Shown piece after piece: positions 7,619 to 16,223 of a stretch of DNA of 36,848 bases. Below the pieces are notes generated by a model that was not told the DNA's origin, searched no databases, and worked only from the letters and a program-made list of their open reading frames with translations. This DNA is from an uncultured Bacteroidales bacterium. Lineage in GTDB: Bacteria > Bacteroidota > Bacteroidia > Bacteroidales > UBA4417. Position numbers and translations under genes: made by a program. Location: positions 1-36,848 of the forward strand of contig CAIWMA010000196.1 of NCBI GenBank assembly GCA_903913645.1, in the 5' to 3' direction. The stretch's first letter is position 1; every line of letters starts with the position of its first letter.

Positions 7619-8419
7619 ATGAACGAACTCATTAAGTTGGACAATGTTACCGCCGGTTACGACAACGGGATTGTGCTCCGCGATGTTTCGATCACGGTTT
7701 CGCATCAGGATTTTATTGGTGTAATTGGCCCGAACGGTGGTGGAAAAACCACGCTGATCAAATTGATCCTGGGTTTGATCAAACCTGTTTCGGGTACAAT
7801 ACAACGTTTTGATAACCAGGAAGGCAGTTTTATCGGTTACCTTCCACAGCAATCGCAAATAGATCGTAAATTCCCAATAACAGTGCGGGATATTGTTCTT
7901 TCAGGATTGATGTCGGCAGGAAAAGGTCTGAGCAGGTATTCGTCGAAAGATAAGAAACAAGCACTTGATTTGCTGGATCAAATGGGAATAGGCCATCTGG
8001 CTAAACGAACTGCAGGGGAGCTTTCCGGCGGTCAGTTGCAACGCGTATTTATCTGCCGGGCTCTTATTTCATCGCCAAAACTTTTGATACTTGACGAACC
8101 TAATACATTTGTAGACAACCGTTTTGAGCATGAGATGTATGAACTGCTGCAGCAATTCAACGAAAACATGGCCATTATAATCATTTCACACGATGTAGGT
8201 ACTATTTCTTATTTTGTGAAAACCATTGCCTGTGTAAATACATATCTTCACTACCATCCTTCCAATATCATTACGGAAGAGCAACTTGCAGGGTACAATT
8301 GCCCGCTGCAGATCATCACTCACGGCGATGTGCCGCATACCGTGCTTCAAAAACACGACCACAGCCACGATCATGACAATGAACATGATCATACTCACCC
8401 GGACCACAAGCACGATTAA
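7619..8419 (+). CDS. znuC: Metal ABC transporter ATP-binding protein with His-rich tail
   Basis: The 266-residue ATPase that drives zinc import with ZnuB. It shows Walker A GPNGGGKTTLIK (around residues 38-49), the signature LSGGQLQRVFICRAL, Walker B LLILDEPNTFVD and the switch histidine in IIISHDVG. The last 21 residues (246-266) contain nine histidines and seven aspartates or glutamates in alternation; such a tail can bind zinc in the cytoplasm and may act as a sensor or buffer. The gene lies 12 bases after znuA and one base before znuB. Confidence 0.92.
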   Translation: MNELIKLDNVTAGYDNGIVLRDVSITVSHQDFIGVIGPNGGGKTTLIKLILGLIKPVSGTIQRFDNQEGSFIGYLPQQSQIDRKFPITVRDIVLSGLMSAGKGLSRYSSKDKKQALDLLDQMGIGHLAKRTAGELSGGQLQRVFICRALISSPKLLILDEPNTFVDNRFEHEMYELLQQFNENMAIIIISHDVGTISYFVKTIACVNTYLHYHPSNIITEEQLAGYNCPLQIITHGDVPHTVLQKHDHSHDHDNEHDHTHPDHKHD

Positions 8420-8420
8420 G

Positions 8421-9257
8421 ATGACAGGAATTCTTTCATACGCTTTTGTACTTCATGCCGTTGAAGCTGCTTTCCTGGCCAGCATTACCTGTGGTTTTAT
8501 AGGTGCTTACATTGTGGCGCGACGAATGGTATTTATTAGCGGAGGAATTACGCATGCTTCTTTTGGAGGAATCGGGCTGGGCTATTTCCTTGGAATAAAT
8601 CCAATATTTGGCGCAGCGATATTCAGCATTCTGTCTGCCTTTGGAATCAGGCTGGTTTCGAAACAGACTGATATCCGCGAGGATTCAGCCATAGGAATTT
8701 TATGGTCGTTCGGTATGGCTGTTGGGATAATCTTTATTTATCTCACGTCTGGGTATGCACCTAACCTGATGTCGTATCTCTTTGGAAGTATCCTTACAGT
8801 TACCTCCACCGACCTGGCCTTAATGGGCATACTGGCAGCCGTTACCGTCGCGGTTTTCCTGCTTTTTTATCGGACCATTTTATTTATTTCGTTCGACGAA
8901 GAATATGCGCGTTCGCACAATGCACCAGTTGAAACTTTTAATTACCTGATGCTGACTCTGGTCGCGCTAGTGATTGTAATAAATATAAGAGTTGCTGGAA
9001 TCATACTGGTAATTTCGTATTTAACAATACCACAAAGCACAGCTAACCTGTTTGTTAACGACTTAAAGAAGATTATTATCCTTTCAATGCTTATAAGTTT
9101 TGCAGGAAGTATAACGGGTTTATTTTTATCCTATTACTGGAATATTCCTTCGGGAGCAACTATCATTTTTGTATTTGTGTTGATTTTCATGATTGCCCGG
9201 GTGATAGTTTACCTCCGAAATCTGAAGAAGAGGAACAGTTCGGTTGCGGACAGATAG
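8421..9257 (+). CDS. znuB: Metal ABC transporter permease
   Basis: A 278-residue membrane protein of the ABC-3 (ZnuB/TroC) family with about eight hydrophobic helices. The family segment RRMVFISGGITHASFGGIGLGYFLGINP lies near residue 35, and a cytoplasmic loop with FDEEYARSHNAPVE lies near 160. The open frame reaches back to 8286 inside znuC, but the ATG at 8421 gives the proper N-terminus MTGILSYAFVLHAVEAAFL one base after the znuC stop. It completes the importer and is translationally coupled to znuC. Confidence 0.92.
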   Translation: MTGILSYAFVLHAVEAAFLASITCGFIGAYIVARRMVFISGGITHASFGGIGLGYFLGINPIFGAAIFSILSAFGIRLVSKQTDIREDSAIGILWSFGMAVGIIFIYLTSGYAPNLMSYLFGSILTVTSTDLALMGILAAVTVAVFLLFYRTILFISFDEEYARSHNAPVETFNYLMLTLVALVIVINIRVAGIILVISYLTIPQSTANLFVNDLKKIIILSMLISFAGSITGLFLSYYWNIPSGATIIFVFVLIFMIARVIVYLRNLKKRNSSVADR

Positions 9258-9298
9258 TTCTGACTTAGATATTCAAAACACTAAATTGCTTGAATATT

Positions 9299-9967
9299 AT
9301 GTGGCGAAAACGGAAATATAGAAATATTATCCTGGCAGCATTTGTTATTGTTTTTGCTTTGACAATTTTAGCCAACATAGCTGTTAACCAAACAGCTAAG
9401 AATTTTATTTCTGATGATATTCTGAATGTGAAACCTAATAATGTTGGTTTACTCCTGGGAACCAGCAGGAATTTGAAAAATGGTGCTAAGAATGACTTTT
9501 TCTTCAATCGGATTGATGCAACAGTAGAATTATACAAAAGCGGTAAGATTAAGAACATCATTATAAGCGGAGACAACAGCAAAGCGGATTACAACGAACC
9601 TGCTGACATGAAAGCAGAACTTGTGAGTAAAAGAATTCCTGACAGTATTATTTATCTGGATTATGCCGGATTCAGAACTTTGGATGCGGTTGTGAGGGCA
9701 AGAGATGTTTTTGGACAAAGTTCATTCATCGTCATTTCGCAAAAATTCCATAATGAAAGAGCTGTGTACCTGGCAAGAAAATTTGGAATAAATACTTATG
9801 GTTACAATGCAAAAGAAGTTCTGGCATACAAGGGATTTAAGACAAAACTCAGAGAATTCTTTGCGCGTGACAAAATGTTCCTGGACTTATTTTTGGGCGT
9901 GAAACCAAAGTTTTTAGGCGAAAAAATTATAATCAAACAGAGAAATTCTGCACCAGCTAACTTTTAA
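9299..9967 (+). CDS. SanA/YdcF-like DUF218 membrane-anchored protein
   Basis: A 222-residue protein with an N-terminal membrane anchor (IILAAFVIVFALTILANIAV) and a DUF218 domain. Typical features are VGLLLGTSRN, NRIDATVELYKSGKIKNIIISGDN, the acidic nucleotide-like site ISGDNSKADYNEPADMK, and FIVISQKFHNERAVYLARKFGI. Enterobacterial SanA affects envelope permeability to vancomycin. A TTG nine bases upstream (9290) is an alternative start. It follows znuB by 41 bases and may share the operon transcript. Confidence 0.88.
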   Translation: MWRKRKYRNIILAAFVIVFALTILANIAVNQTAKNFISDDILNVKPNNVGLLLGTSRNLKNGAKNDFFFNRIDATVELYKSGKIKNIIISGDNSKADYNEPADMKAELVSKRIPDSIIYLDYAGFRTLDAVVRARDVFGQSSFIVISQKFHNERAVYLARKFGINTYGYNAKEVLAYKGFKTKLREFFARDKMFLDLFLGVKPKFLGEKIIIKQRNSAPANF

Positions 9968-9969
9968 AT

Positions 9970-9998
9970 AAAAAAAATCCCCGACCTGAAGGTCGGGG
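9970..9998 (-). terminator. Intrinsic terminator of the LysM/periplasmic-binding gene
   Basis: CCCCGACC (9979-9986) and GGTCGGGG (9991-9998) form a perfect 8-bp stem with a TGAA loop. On the minus strand the stem is followed by a run of T (from the A-run at 9970-9977), as required for termination of the minus-strand gene ending at 10063. No T-run follows on the plus strand. Confidence 0.75.
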
Positions 9999-10062
9999 CG
10001 ATGGATCAGGAAACTAATCCAGATCAAATTTTAAGAAATTTGCTTTTAAAAAACAGGCAGAA

Positions 10063-12003
10063 TTATTCAACCTTCACCATTTTATAGTCCTGGATCTTAA
10101 CAATGTTTACTTCCTGATTCTGAAGCCCATCGCCCGGTTTTAAAGCGGAGAAATTGTAATTAAACTGCAAACCGGCACCTTTATAATCAGGCAAACACTC
10201 AATATACTTATCACCATACCACATCAGGGAAGTAAGGAAATACCATCCGATATCGTAACCCAGGTACGCATGTTTAGTTGACAAAGGTACAGCCCCATAT
10301 TTATTGCGGAACCTGGTTATAAACTGCTGAACTGCTTCACTTTCATAATCGATATAACTAGAAGTAATCTGGTGAAAATTCAGATTAACAAGGAATTCGG
10401 TCTCTAAATCAAACTCTTCCCATCCATCCATACCTATCAGAATGATATCGTTGGATTTGGAAAGCGGGTTAAGAAGCGAGACAAAATTGGGAACATTAGT
10501 TTTGTTATTAGAAAAGTAAATAATAATGTTTTTGCCGTTGGATTTGATCTTTTTAGCAACCCCTGCCATCTTTTCTGTTGAATAAGTTACTTCCTGCAGG
10601 TTGCCTCTGAATGAATGGCTTGCAACACTGGCTTTGATCTGGGAAGTAAAATCAGCAATCATAGCTTTTTGCTCTTTACTATCGTTGCGCACAACAATAA
10701 TATTAGCACCAGGATATTTATTGATAATAAATGAAGAAAGTTTGGTTGCGATTCCACTTCCTGAAACCTGGGTTTTTAATACAAAAGGATATCCTTCAAC
10801 AATATTTTCGCGACGCGACAAGGGATTGATAATTCCAATTCCATTTTTCCTGGCAAAGCGGGCAGCTACAGAAAATGAATTTGCATACATTGGTCCTACA
10901 ATGAGATCCATTTTATCAAGGCCGGGTTTACGTAATGTTTGCCTGATAGTTATAGTATCATTTAACCTGTCACCGTCCAAAACTTGTATTTTCGCATGGA
11001 GCCCATATTTTTCCAGCGAATCGGCTGCCAGCATGAAACCTGCATAAAACTGGAAATAATTAAAATTCTCAAACTCTGCTGGATTTTTTGCTTCTGGTGC
11101 TTCAATTGCAGCTGTAGCATCGTCAAGGATCAAAGGAAGTATAAGAGCAACTTTGTATGTAGTGTTTATATTTTCCGCGTTGTAGCAATCTCCTGGAACT
11201 GCTGGAGTAAAAACAGCTGAAGATTCCTTTTTTTCTGGTAATTTAACGGCATTCCTCGTATCAGTCTTACGCAACTTTAAAACCATGCCAGGTTTAAGTC
11301 CTCCGCTCAGTTGCGGATTAAGGTCAATAAGGTCATCAACTGTTACATTATGCGCTCTGCCAATACTGTAAAGTGTTTCGCCGGTTTTTGCAATAACTTC
11401 ATCTGGGTTTGATTCAGTTTGTATTGATTTTTCTTTTGGCACCTCGGTAACAACAGTTTTTTCTGTTGATTTTTTCTTTGGAATTCTGATTTCCATTCCT
11501 TCTTTCAATCCATCAAAGCCAGGGTTGGCATTAATAATGTCGTCGACCGTAACATTATATTGCCTGGAGATACTATAGAGGGTTTCTTGCTTTTTTACCA
11601 GGTAAAGCACATAATTCTGGCTATCAATGGGTTTGATCTGTTCTTTTGGTTTTTCAATCGGTTTTTCAATCGGTTTTACCTGCTCGATATGAGTTTGCGT
11701 TTTGGGAACTTCAACATTCGGGATTTCTACCACAGCTTTCTGCGAAATCCTCAATACCATATCAGCTTTCAAACCATCTGCAATTGCCGGATTATCGGCA
11801 CTTAGCTCATCAACAGAGACATTGTAGGCTTTGGAAATAGCAGTAAGAGTTTCACCTTTGCTAACGAAATGAATATAATAAGGCTTCCCTTTATAGGTCT
11901 CAACTACCGATGAACGTTTCACAATAATGTCCTGCCCGAATGCATCTTGAGTTATTGTAGCTGCAATGAGCAGAAGTAGCAGAATATTTAAACGAAAACG
12001 CAT
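10063..12003 (-). CDS. LysM-repeat protein with type I periplasmic-binding domain
   Basis: A 646-residue exported protein. A signal peptide (FRLNILLLLLIAATITQDAFG) is followed by three LysM peptidoglycan-binding repeats (roughly residues 40-85, 130-175, 200-245), each with the SKGETL/KKQETL/KTGETL start and a -YNV-VDDI-NP core. The rest (about 285-640) resembles a type I periplasmic-binding fold: YKVALILPLILDD, then LDLIVGPMYANSF and NIIVVRND. The combination is common in Bacteroidota. A binding domain fused to wall-binding repeats recalls the LpoA type of penicillin-binding-protein activator, but that role is inference. The ATG at 12003 is preferred over the TTG at 12039 because it starts the signal peptide. 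Confidence 0.85.
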   Translation of the reverse strand: MRFRLNILLLLLIAATITQDAFGQDIIVKRSSVVETYKGKPYYIHFVSKGETLTAISKAYNVSVDELSADNPAIADGLKADMVLRISQKAVVEIPNVEVPKTQTHIEQVKPIEKPIEKPKEQIKPIDSQNYVLYLVKKQETLYSISRQYNVTVDDIINANPGFDGLKEGMEIRIPKKKSTEKTVVTEVPKEKSIQTESNPDEVIAKTGETLYSIGRAHNVTVDDLIDLNPQLSGGLKPGMVLKLRKTDTRNAVKLPEKKESSAVFTPAVPGDCYNAENINTTYKVALILPLILDDATAAIEAPEAKNPAEFENFNYFQFYAGFMLAADSLEKYGLHAKIQVLDGDRLNDTITIRQTLRKPGLDKMDLIVGPMYANSFSVAARFARKNGIGIINPLSRRENIVEGYPFVLKTQVSGSGIATKLSSFIINKYPGANIIVVRNDSKEQKAMIADFTSQIKASVASHSFRGNLQEVTYSTEKMAGVAKKIKSNGKNIIIYFSNNKTNVPNFVSLLNPLSKSNDIILIGMDGWEEFDLETEFLVNLNFHQITSSYIDYESEAVQQFITRFRNKYGAVPLSTKHAYLGYDIGWYFLTSLMWYGDKYIECLPDYKGAGLQFNYNFSALKPGDGLQNQEVNIVKIQDYKMVKVE

Positions 12004-12129
12004 GGCATTAACTGTTTGATGAAAAATAGTACCCGGCAAAGTGTGTAAATGTAAGCAAAAACCTGTCCGATGTTAATAAACATTATCAGATTGCATATAT
12101 TAGATTACCATGTGTTAAGAATGTACAAC

Positions 12130-13659
12130 TTACTCCCATTCAATTGTAGCCGGCGGCTTTGAACTGATGTCATAAACCACCCTGTTAATGCCCTTTACCT
12201 TATTGATAATTTCGCTGGAAACCGCTGAAAGAAATTCATAAGGCAGGTAAGCCCAATCGGCAGTCATTCCATCGGTTGAAGTTACAGCCCTTAGAGCCAC
12301 TACATTTTCGTATGTTCGTTCGTCGCCCATTACGCCGACTGATTGTACTGGAAGCAACATGGTACCGGCCTGCCAGACTTTATCGTACAGTCCGTGATTT
12401 TTAAGCCCGTTGATAAAAACAGCATCTGCTTCCTGCAGTATAGCCACTTTTTCGGGAGTTACATCACTCAATATCCTGATTCCAAGACCCGGACCAGGGA
12501 AAGGATGCCGGTTAAGAATATTGGGATCAATCAACAATGTATTTCCAACCCGACGAACTTCATCTTTGAAAAGACTTTTTAGAGGCTCAACTACTTTAAG
12601 TTTCATAAAATCAGGCAACCCGCCTACATTGTGATGACTCTTGATTGTAGCTGACGGGCCTTTCACGGAAACAGATTCAATAACATCAGGATAGATAGTT
12701 CCCTGAGCCAGCCATTTTACATCTTCAATCCTATGCGCTTCTTCATCAAAAACTTCGATAAAAGTTCGGCCGATGGCTTTGCGTTTCGCCTCTGGTTCAG
12801 TAATTCCTTTTAATGCATCGAGGAAACGTTTGCCGGCATTTACACCTTTGACATTTAACCCCATGTGTTCATACGAATCAAGTACAGATTGAAATTCATC
12901 TTTGCGTAGCAAACCGTTGTCGACAAAAATGCAGTACAATTGAGAACCAATGGCTTTATGAAGCAGAACCGCAGCAACCGAACTATCAACACCTCCCGAC
13001 AAACCAAGCACTACTTTATCATTACCAATCTGAGATTTTAATTCAGCAACAGTTGTCTCAACAAAAGCTAGCGGAGTCCAATCCTGGCTACAGCGACAAA
13101 TATCAACTATAAAATTGTGTAACAGAACCATGCCGTCAACACTGTGATACACTTCCGGATGGAACTGAATACCATAAGTAGGTTCACCCAAAATGCTGAA
13201 ACCAGCAACTTTTACATCAGGTGTGCTGGCTATTATTTTAAAGGTTTCGGGAATTTCGAGAATAGTGTCACCATGGCTCATCCATACCTGACTGCCATCA
13301 GTCATGCCACAGACCAGTTCATTTTTATGATCGATAAATGAAAGGTTTGCACGACCATATTCACGGATTTCGGAAGGGGCAATAATACCGCCATCAATCA
13401 ACGACAAATATTGCGCTCCATAACAAACTCCCAGCAAAGGGAATCTCCCCCTAATAGCAGACAAATCTGGTGCCGGTGAATTTTCGTCGCGTACCGAAAA
13501 AGGGCTGCCTGACAGAATCACGCCTTTTATATGGTCGCCAAGATCAGGAATATGGTTAAACGGATGTATTTCGCAATATACATTGAGTTCGCGTATCCGC
13601 CTGGCAATGAGCTGGGTGTATTGCGAACCAAAATCGAGAATCAGAATTGTTTCGTGCAT
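12130..13659 (-). CDS. guaA: GMP synthase (glutamine-hydrolysing)
   Basis: Converts XMP to GMP using glutamine and ATP. The 509 residues hold a class I glutamine amidotransferase with nucleophile Cys79 in GVCYGAQYL and the His/Glu pair in QFHPEVYHS. An ATP-pyrophosphatase domain follows with the P-loop [15 protein letters not shown], then the C-terminal dimerisation domain with [14 protein letters not shown] and the final KPPATIEWE. The N-terminus [27 protein letters not shown] is diagnostic. It stands alone, with a promoter element five bases from its start codon. Confidence 0.97.
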   Translation of the reverse strand: MHETILILDFGSQYTQLIARRIRELNVYCEIHPFNHIPDLGDHIKGVILSGSPFSVRDENSPAPDLSAIRGRFPLLGVCYGAQYLSLIDGGIIAPSEIREYGRANLSFIDHKNELVCGMTDGSQVWMSHGDTILEIPETFKIIASTPDVKVAGFSILGEPTYGIQFHPEVYHSVDGMVLLHNFIVDICRCSQDWTPLAFVETTVAELKSQIGNDKVVLGLSGGVDSSVAAVLLHKAIGSQLYCIFVDNGLLRKDEFQSVLDSYEHMGLNVKGVNAGKRFLDALKGITEPEAKRKAIGRTFIEVFDEEAHRIEDVKWLAQGTIYPDVIESVSVKGPSATIKSHHNVGGLPDFMKLKVVEPLKSLFKDEVRRVGNTLLIDPNILNRHPFPGPGLGIRILSDVTPEKVAILQEADAVFINGLKNHGLYDKVWQAGTMLLPVQSVGVMGDERTYENVVALRAVTSTDGMTADWAYLPYEFLSAVSSEIINKVKGINRVVYDISSKPPATIEWE

Positions 13660-13663
13660 GGTG

Positions 13664-13671
13664 CAAAGATA
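13664..13671 (-). promoter_or_regulatory. -7 promoter element placed at the guaA start codon
   Basis: Minus-strand TATCTTTG, an exact match to TAnnTTTG. Its final G is at 13664 and the A of the guaA ATG is at 13659, five bases on. The expected transcription start therefore coincides with the start codon. No clear -33 box is visible. Confidence 0.6.
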
Positions 13672-13801
13672 AAAAGAAAGTAAGAATTAAAGGCTGGAAA
13701 CTATACGTTTATAAAAATATCATCGGAAATACAATTTGAAAGTCAAATAGACGTTTACAAATCTGATTAGATCAATTTATTTTTAACCAAAACCACAATT
13801 T

Positions 13802-14254
13802 ATGAAAAAATTATTTCTTACTTGCTTGCTGGCAATTGGAATTCTTGCTGCCAATGCTCAATACAAACACTCCATCGGGCTGGCCTTGGGAAGTCCATCA
13901 GGTATATCGTACAAAACTTTTTTATCAGACAGCAAAGCCCTTGATTTCACGGCTGGCGGTTCAGGACATTATTTTACTTTAACAGGCATGTACGAAATAC
14001 ATGCGCCCATACAGGACAACCTGCAGTGGTATTACGGTCCCGGAGCTCATATAGGATCCTGGAGCGGAAACAATTATGGCAGCGGGGCTTTTATAGGCGT
14101 TGACGGTGTTATAGGGATTGAATTTAATCCTGATATCCCTTTCGCTTTCTCGTTGGATCTAAGGCCAGGAATCAACCTTATCGGGAATGAATATAACAAT
14201 ACACACAATTGGTTCTTCTGGCAAAGCCAGTTAAGTGTGAGGTACATCTTCTAA
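13802..14254 (+). CDS. Small exported beta-barrel-like protein
   Basis: A 150-residue protein with a signal peptide (MKKLFLTCLLAIGILAANA) followed by alternating hydrophobic and aromatic strands (HSIGLALGSPSGISYKTFL, DFTAGGSGHYFTLTGMYEIH, GAFIGVDGVIGIEF, PFAFSLDLRPGINLI). It ends in phenylalanine after LSVRYIF, the usual signal for insertion by the BAM complex. Length and pattern suggest an eight-stranded outer-membrane barrel of unknown function. A strong terminator follows at 14311. Confidence 0.75.
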   Translation: MKKLFLTCLLAIGILAANAQYKHSIGLALGSPSGISYKTFLSDSKALDFTAGGSGHYFTLTGMYEIHAPIQDNLQWYYGPGAHIGSWSGNNYGSGAFIGVDGVIGIEFNPDIPFAFSLDLRPGINLIGNEYNNTHNWFFWQSQLSVRYIF

Positions 14255-14310
14255 ATAATTCTTTTCTGAAGTGGACTCATTTTAAACTGATTCCGAAGAT
14301 ATAAGAAAAC

Positions 14311-14352
14311 GCAGATACTGCAGATTTTACTTCTGCGGATCTGCATTTTTTT
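14311..14352 (+). terminator. Intrinsic terminator of the beta-barrel gene
   Basis: GCAGATACTGCAGA (14311-14324) pairs with TCTGCGGATCTGC (14332-14344) through two runs, GCAGA/TCTGC and GCAGAT/ATCTGC, separated by a small internal loop. A run of seven T follows. It lies between the barrel gene and the convergent pepE. Confidence 0.75.
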
Positions 14353-14371
14353 AAAGAAATCAATTAAAGGA

Positions 14372-15085
14372 TTAATCCTTTAAAAGGAAATTAATCTCTT
14401 CTCCCGGCTGAAATTCCACAGGCTCCTTCCCGGCTTCAAATAACCGCATAGACCTGTTTCCCAGCAGGCTTAGATTATTTCCTTCAACAAGCAAGGCTGT
14501 AGCTTCGCGCAAGCCAACTACTACAACATCAGTATTTAATGCCTGAAACTCATTGATTCGCTGCTCGCGGGTTTCGCCTCCATGGCCTTCAGGATTTGCA
14601 TCAAGATAATGCGGATTAATCTGAAAAGGAATCAGGTCCAATGTCTTAAATGATGCTGGCTGAATAATTGGCATATCATTGGTAGTCCGTAAAGTTGGAC
14701 ATGCAATATTGGAGCCGGCACTCCAGCCGATAAACGGCGTTCCTTCCATGCATTTTTCCCTGATGGCTGCCATAATCCCCGTTTCGTGCATCATCTGAAC
14801 AAGGCGAAAAGTATTTCCACCACCCACAATTATACATTCAGCTTTGCTTACCGCTAGTATCGGATCTGCAGAAGTGTATATGGACTGTACTGCGCATCCC
14901 CAACTGCTGAAAACATCCTGAACATGGGCTGCATAATCATCCCAGTTAATCGTAACGCCCGCGTAAGGAACAAACAAACAGGATTTTATAGTATTCTTTT
15001 TAATAAACCGGTTCAGAATTTCGCGCGGCCATCCCAGGTATTCTTCGCCCTGGTTGGTTGAATTGCTTAATAATAAAAGCTGCAT
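14372..15085 (-). CDS. pepE: Dipeptidase E (alpha-aspartyl dipeptidase, peptidase family S51)
   Basis: A cytoplasmic serine peptidase that cleaves Asp-X dipeptides. The 237 residues match the E. coli enzyme closely in length. The nucleophile is Ser122 in FIGWSAGSN; Asp137 (TTNDMPI) and His159 (QINPHYLDANPEGHGGETRE) complete the set, each two residues later than in E. coli PepE (120, 135, 157). The N-terminus QLLLLSNSTNQGEEYLGW is typical. A TATCTTTG element lies 19 bases upstream of the start. It stands alone. Confidence 0.93.
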   Translation of the reverse strand: MQLLLLSNSTNQGEEYLGWPREILNRFIKKNTIKSCLFVPYAGVTINWDDYAAHVQDVFSSWGCAVQSIYTSADPILAVSKAECIIVGGGNTFRLVQMMHETGIMAAIREKCMEGTPFIGWSAGSNIACPTLRTTNDMPIIQPASFKTLDLIPFQINPHYLDANPEGHGGETREQRINEFQALNTDVVVVGLREATALLVEGNNLSLLGNRSMRLFEAGKEPVEFQPGEEINFLLKD

Positions 15086-15104
15086 GATGATTGAATTTAT
15101 GGCT

Positions 15105-15112
15105 CAAAGATA
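15105..15112 (-). promoter_or_regulatory. -7 promoter element for pepE
   Basis: Minus-strand TATCTTTG, an exact TAnnTTTG match, giving an expected untranslated leader of about 15 bases before the ATG at 15085. Confidence 0.55.
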
Positions 15113-15240
15113 GGCGTTTTGAGAGAATTAGATTTAGAGAAAACAAAGTGGACATTTAATAGTTGCATAATGAAAATTCAGAGAGTTTGAGTTGAAGTAG
15201 TTGCCATTAGGTGGTCATTCGGTTGTTGTTTAGGACAAGC

Positions 15241-15268
15241 GACTTGTAATTAGGGACTTGGGACTTTG
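15241..15268. repeat. Heptamer-period array upstream of the DMT exporter
   Basis: Phased GACTTGT, AATTAGG, GACTTGG, GACTTTG. The preceding 50 bases (from about 15185) keep a weaker 7-base phase. A TACATTTG promoter-like element follows at 15277-15284, 19 bases before the ATG at 15303. Confidence 0.6.
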
Positions 15269-15302
15269 AATTTTAGTACATTTGTTGATTCTTTAAAATC
15301 TT

Positions 15303-16184
15303 ATGCAGAAAGGGATTTACAATCGCGGGGCGATAATAATGCTGTGGGCCACGGCTGCAATCTGGGGCTTTGCTTTTGTTGCGCAACGTGCCGGGATGGA
15401 ATTTATAGGGCCGTTTACATTTAATGGCATACGGTTTTTATTGGGCAGTGCATCATTGGTTCCACTGATATTCTGGATGAAATTCAAACAAAAAAGCCCG
15501 TCTGTAAAGCAAAAAAACATACTGAAAGGCGGATTATTGGCTGGCCTGGTCCTTTTTATCGGGGCGTCACTTCAACAGGCTGGCATGGTTTATACAACTG
15601 CCGGCAAGGCCGGGTTTATAACAGGTTTTTATGTAATTCTCGTTCCTTTGATAGGAATTTTTATCGGGCAGCACATTACACGGATTTTATGGATGGGTGC
15701 TTTTATTGCCCTCGCCGGACTGTATCTGCTTACAATCGACGGCCCTTTTGTGCTTCAATATGGCGACCTACTTATCTTACTTAGTGCATTTTTCTGGGCT
15801 ATTCACGTGCAACTAATTAACAAACTGGTTGATACACATTCAGCCTTGCCACTTTCTGCATTCCAGTTCGCAGTTTGTGGAATACTGAGTCTGTCGGCCG
15901 GATTTATCTTTGAAACAATCACTCTGACAACAATTTTTCAGACTACATGGCCTTTGCTATACGGTGGACTCATGTCGGTTGGCATCGCTTATACAATGCA
16001 GGTTGTTGCACAGCAACATGTTCACCCGGTGTATGCTACAATCATTCTGAGTTTCGAATCCGTTTTTGCAGTTCTGGGAGGTTGGTTGCTGTTAAACGAA
16101 ATACTAAGTTTAAGGAATCTTGCCGGATGCCTCTTCATGCTGGCAGGAATGGTTATGGTGCAGGTCTGGGGAAGTAAAAGATGA
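15303..16184 (+). CDS. DMT superfamily transporter (two EamA domains)
   Basis: A 293-residue inner-membrane protein with about ten helices and two EamA repeats. The first repeat begins ATAAIWGFAFVAQRAGMEFIGPFTFNG and ends near GLYLLTIDGPF; the second starts at DLLILLSAFFWAIHVQLINKLVD and ends with the typical AVLGGWLLLNEILSLRNLAGCLFMLAGM. Family members export amino acids or other small metabolites; the substrate cannot be read from the sequence. It is convergent with the TPR membrane protein. Confidence 0.9.
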   Translation: MQKGIYNRGAIIMLWATAAIWGFAFVAQRAGMEFIGPFTFNGIRFLLGSASLVPLIFWMKFKQKSPSVKQKNILKGGLLAGLVLFIGASLQQAGMVYTTAGKAGFITGFYVILVPLIGIFIGQHITRILWMGAFIALAGLYLLTIDGPFVLQYGDLLILLSAFFWAIHVQLINKLVDTHSALPLSAFQFAVCGILSLSAGFIFETITLTTIFQTTWPLLYGGLMSVGIAYTMQVVAQQHVHPVYATIILSFESVFAVLGGWLLLNEILSLRNLAGCLFMLAGMVMVQVWGSKR

Positions 16185-16197
16185 TCCAACGAGTCTA

Positions 16198-16220
16198 CAG
16201 TAAATTCCTACTGGATTTTT
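16198..16220 (+). terminator. Weak intrinsic terminator after the DMT exporter
   Basis: CAGTA (16198-16202) pairs with TACTG (16209-16213) around a six-base loop and is followed by GATTTTT. The stem is short and AT-rich, so the call is tentative. Confidence 0.35.
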
Positions 16221-16223
16221 CCT

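Noticed and set aside
9979-9998. The hairpin considered as a terminator for the SanA-like gene
   Set aside because: No T-run follows on the plus strand. The T-run is on the other side and fits the minus-strand gene.
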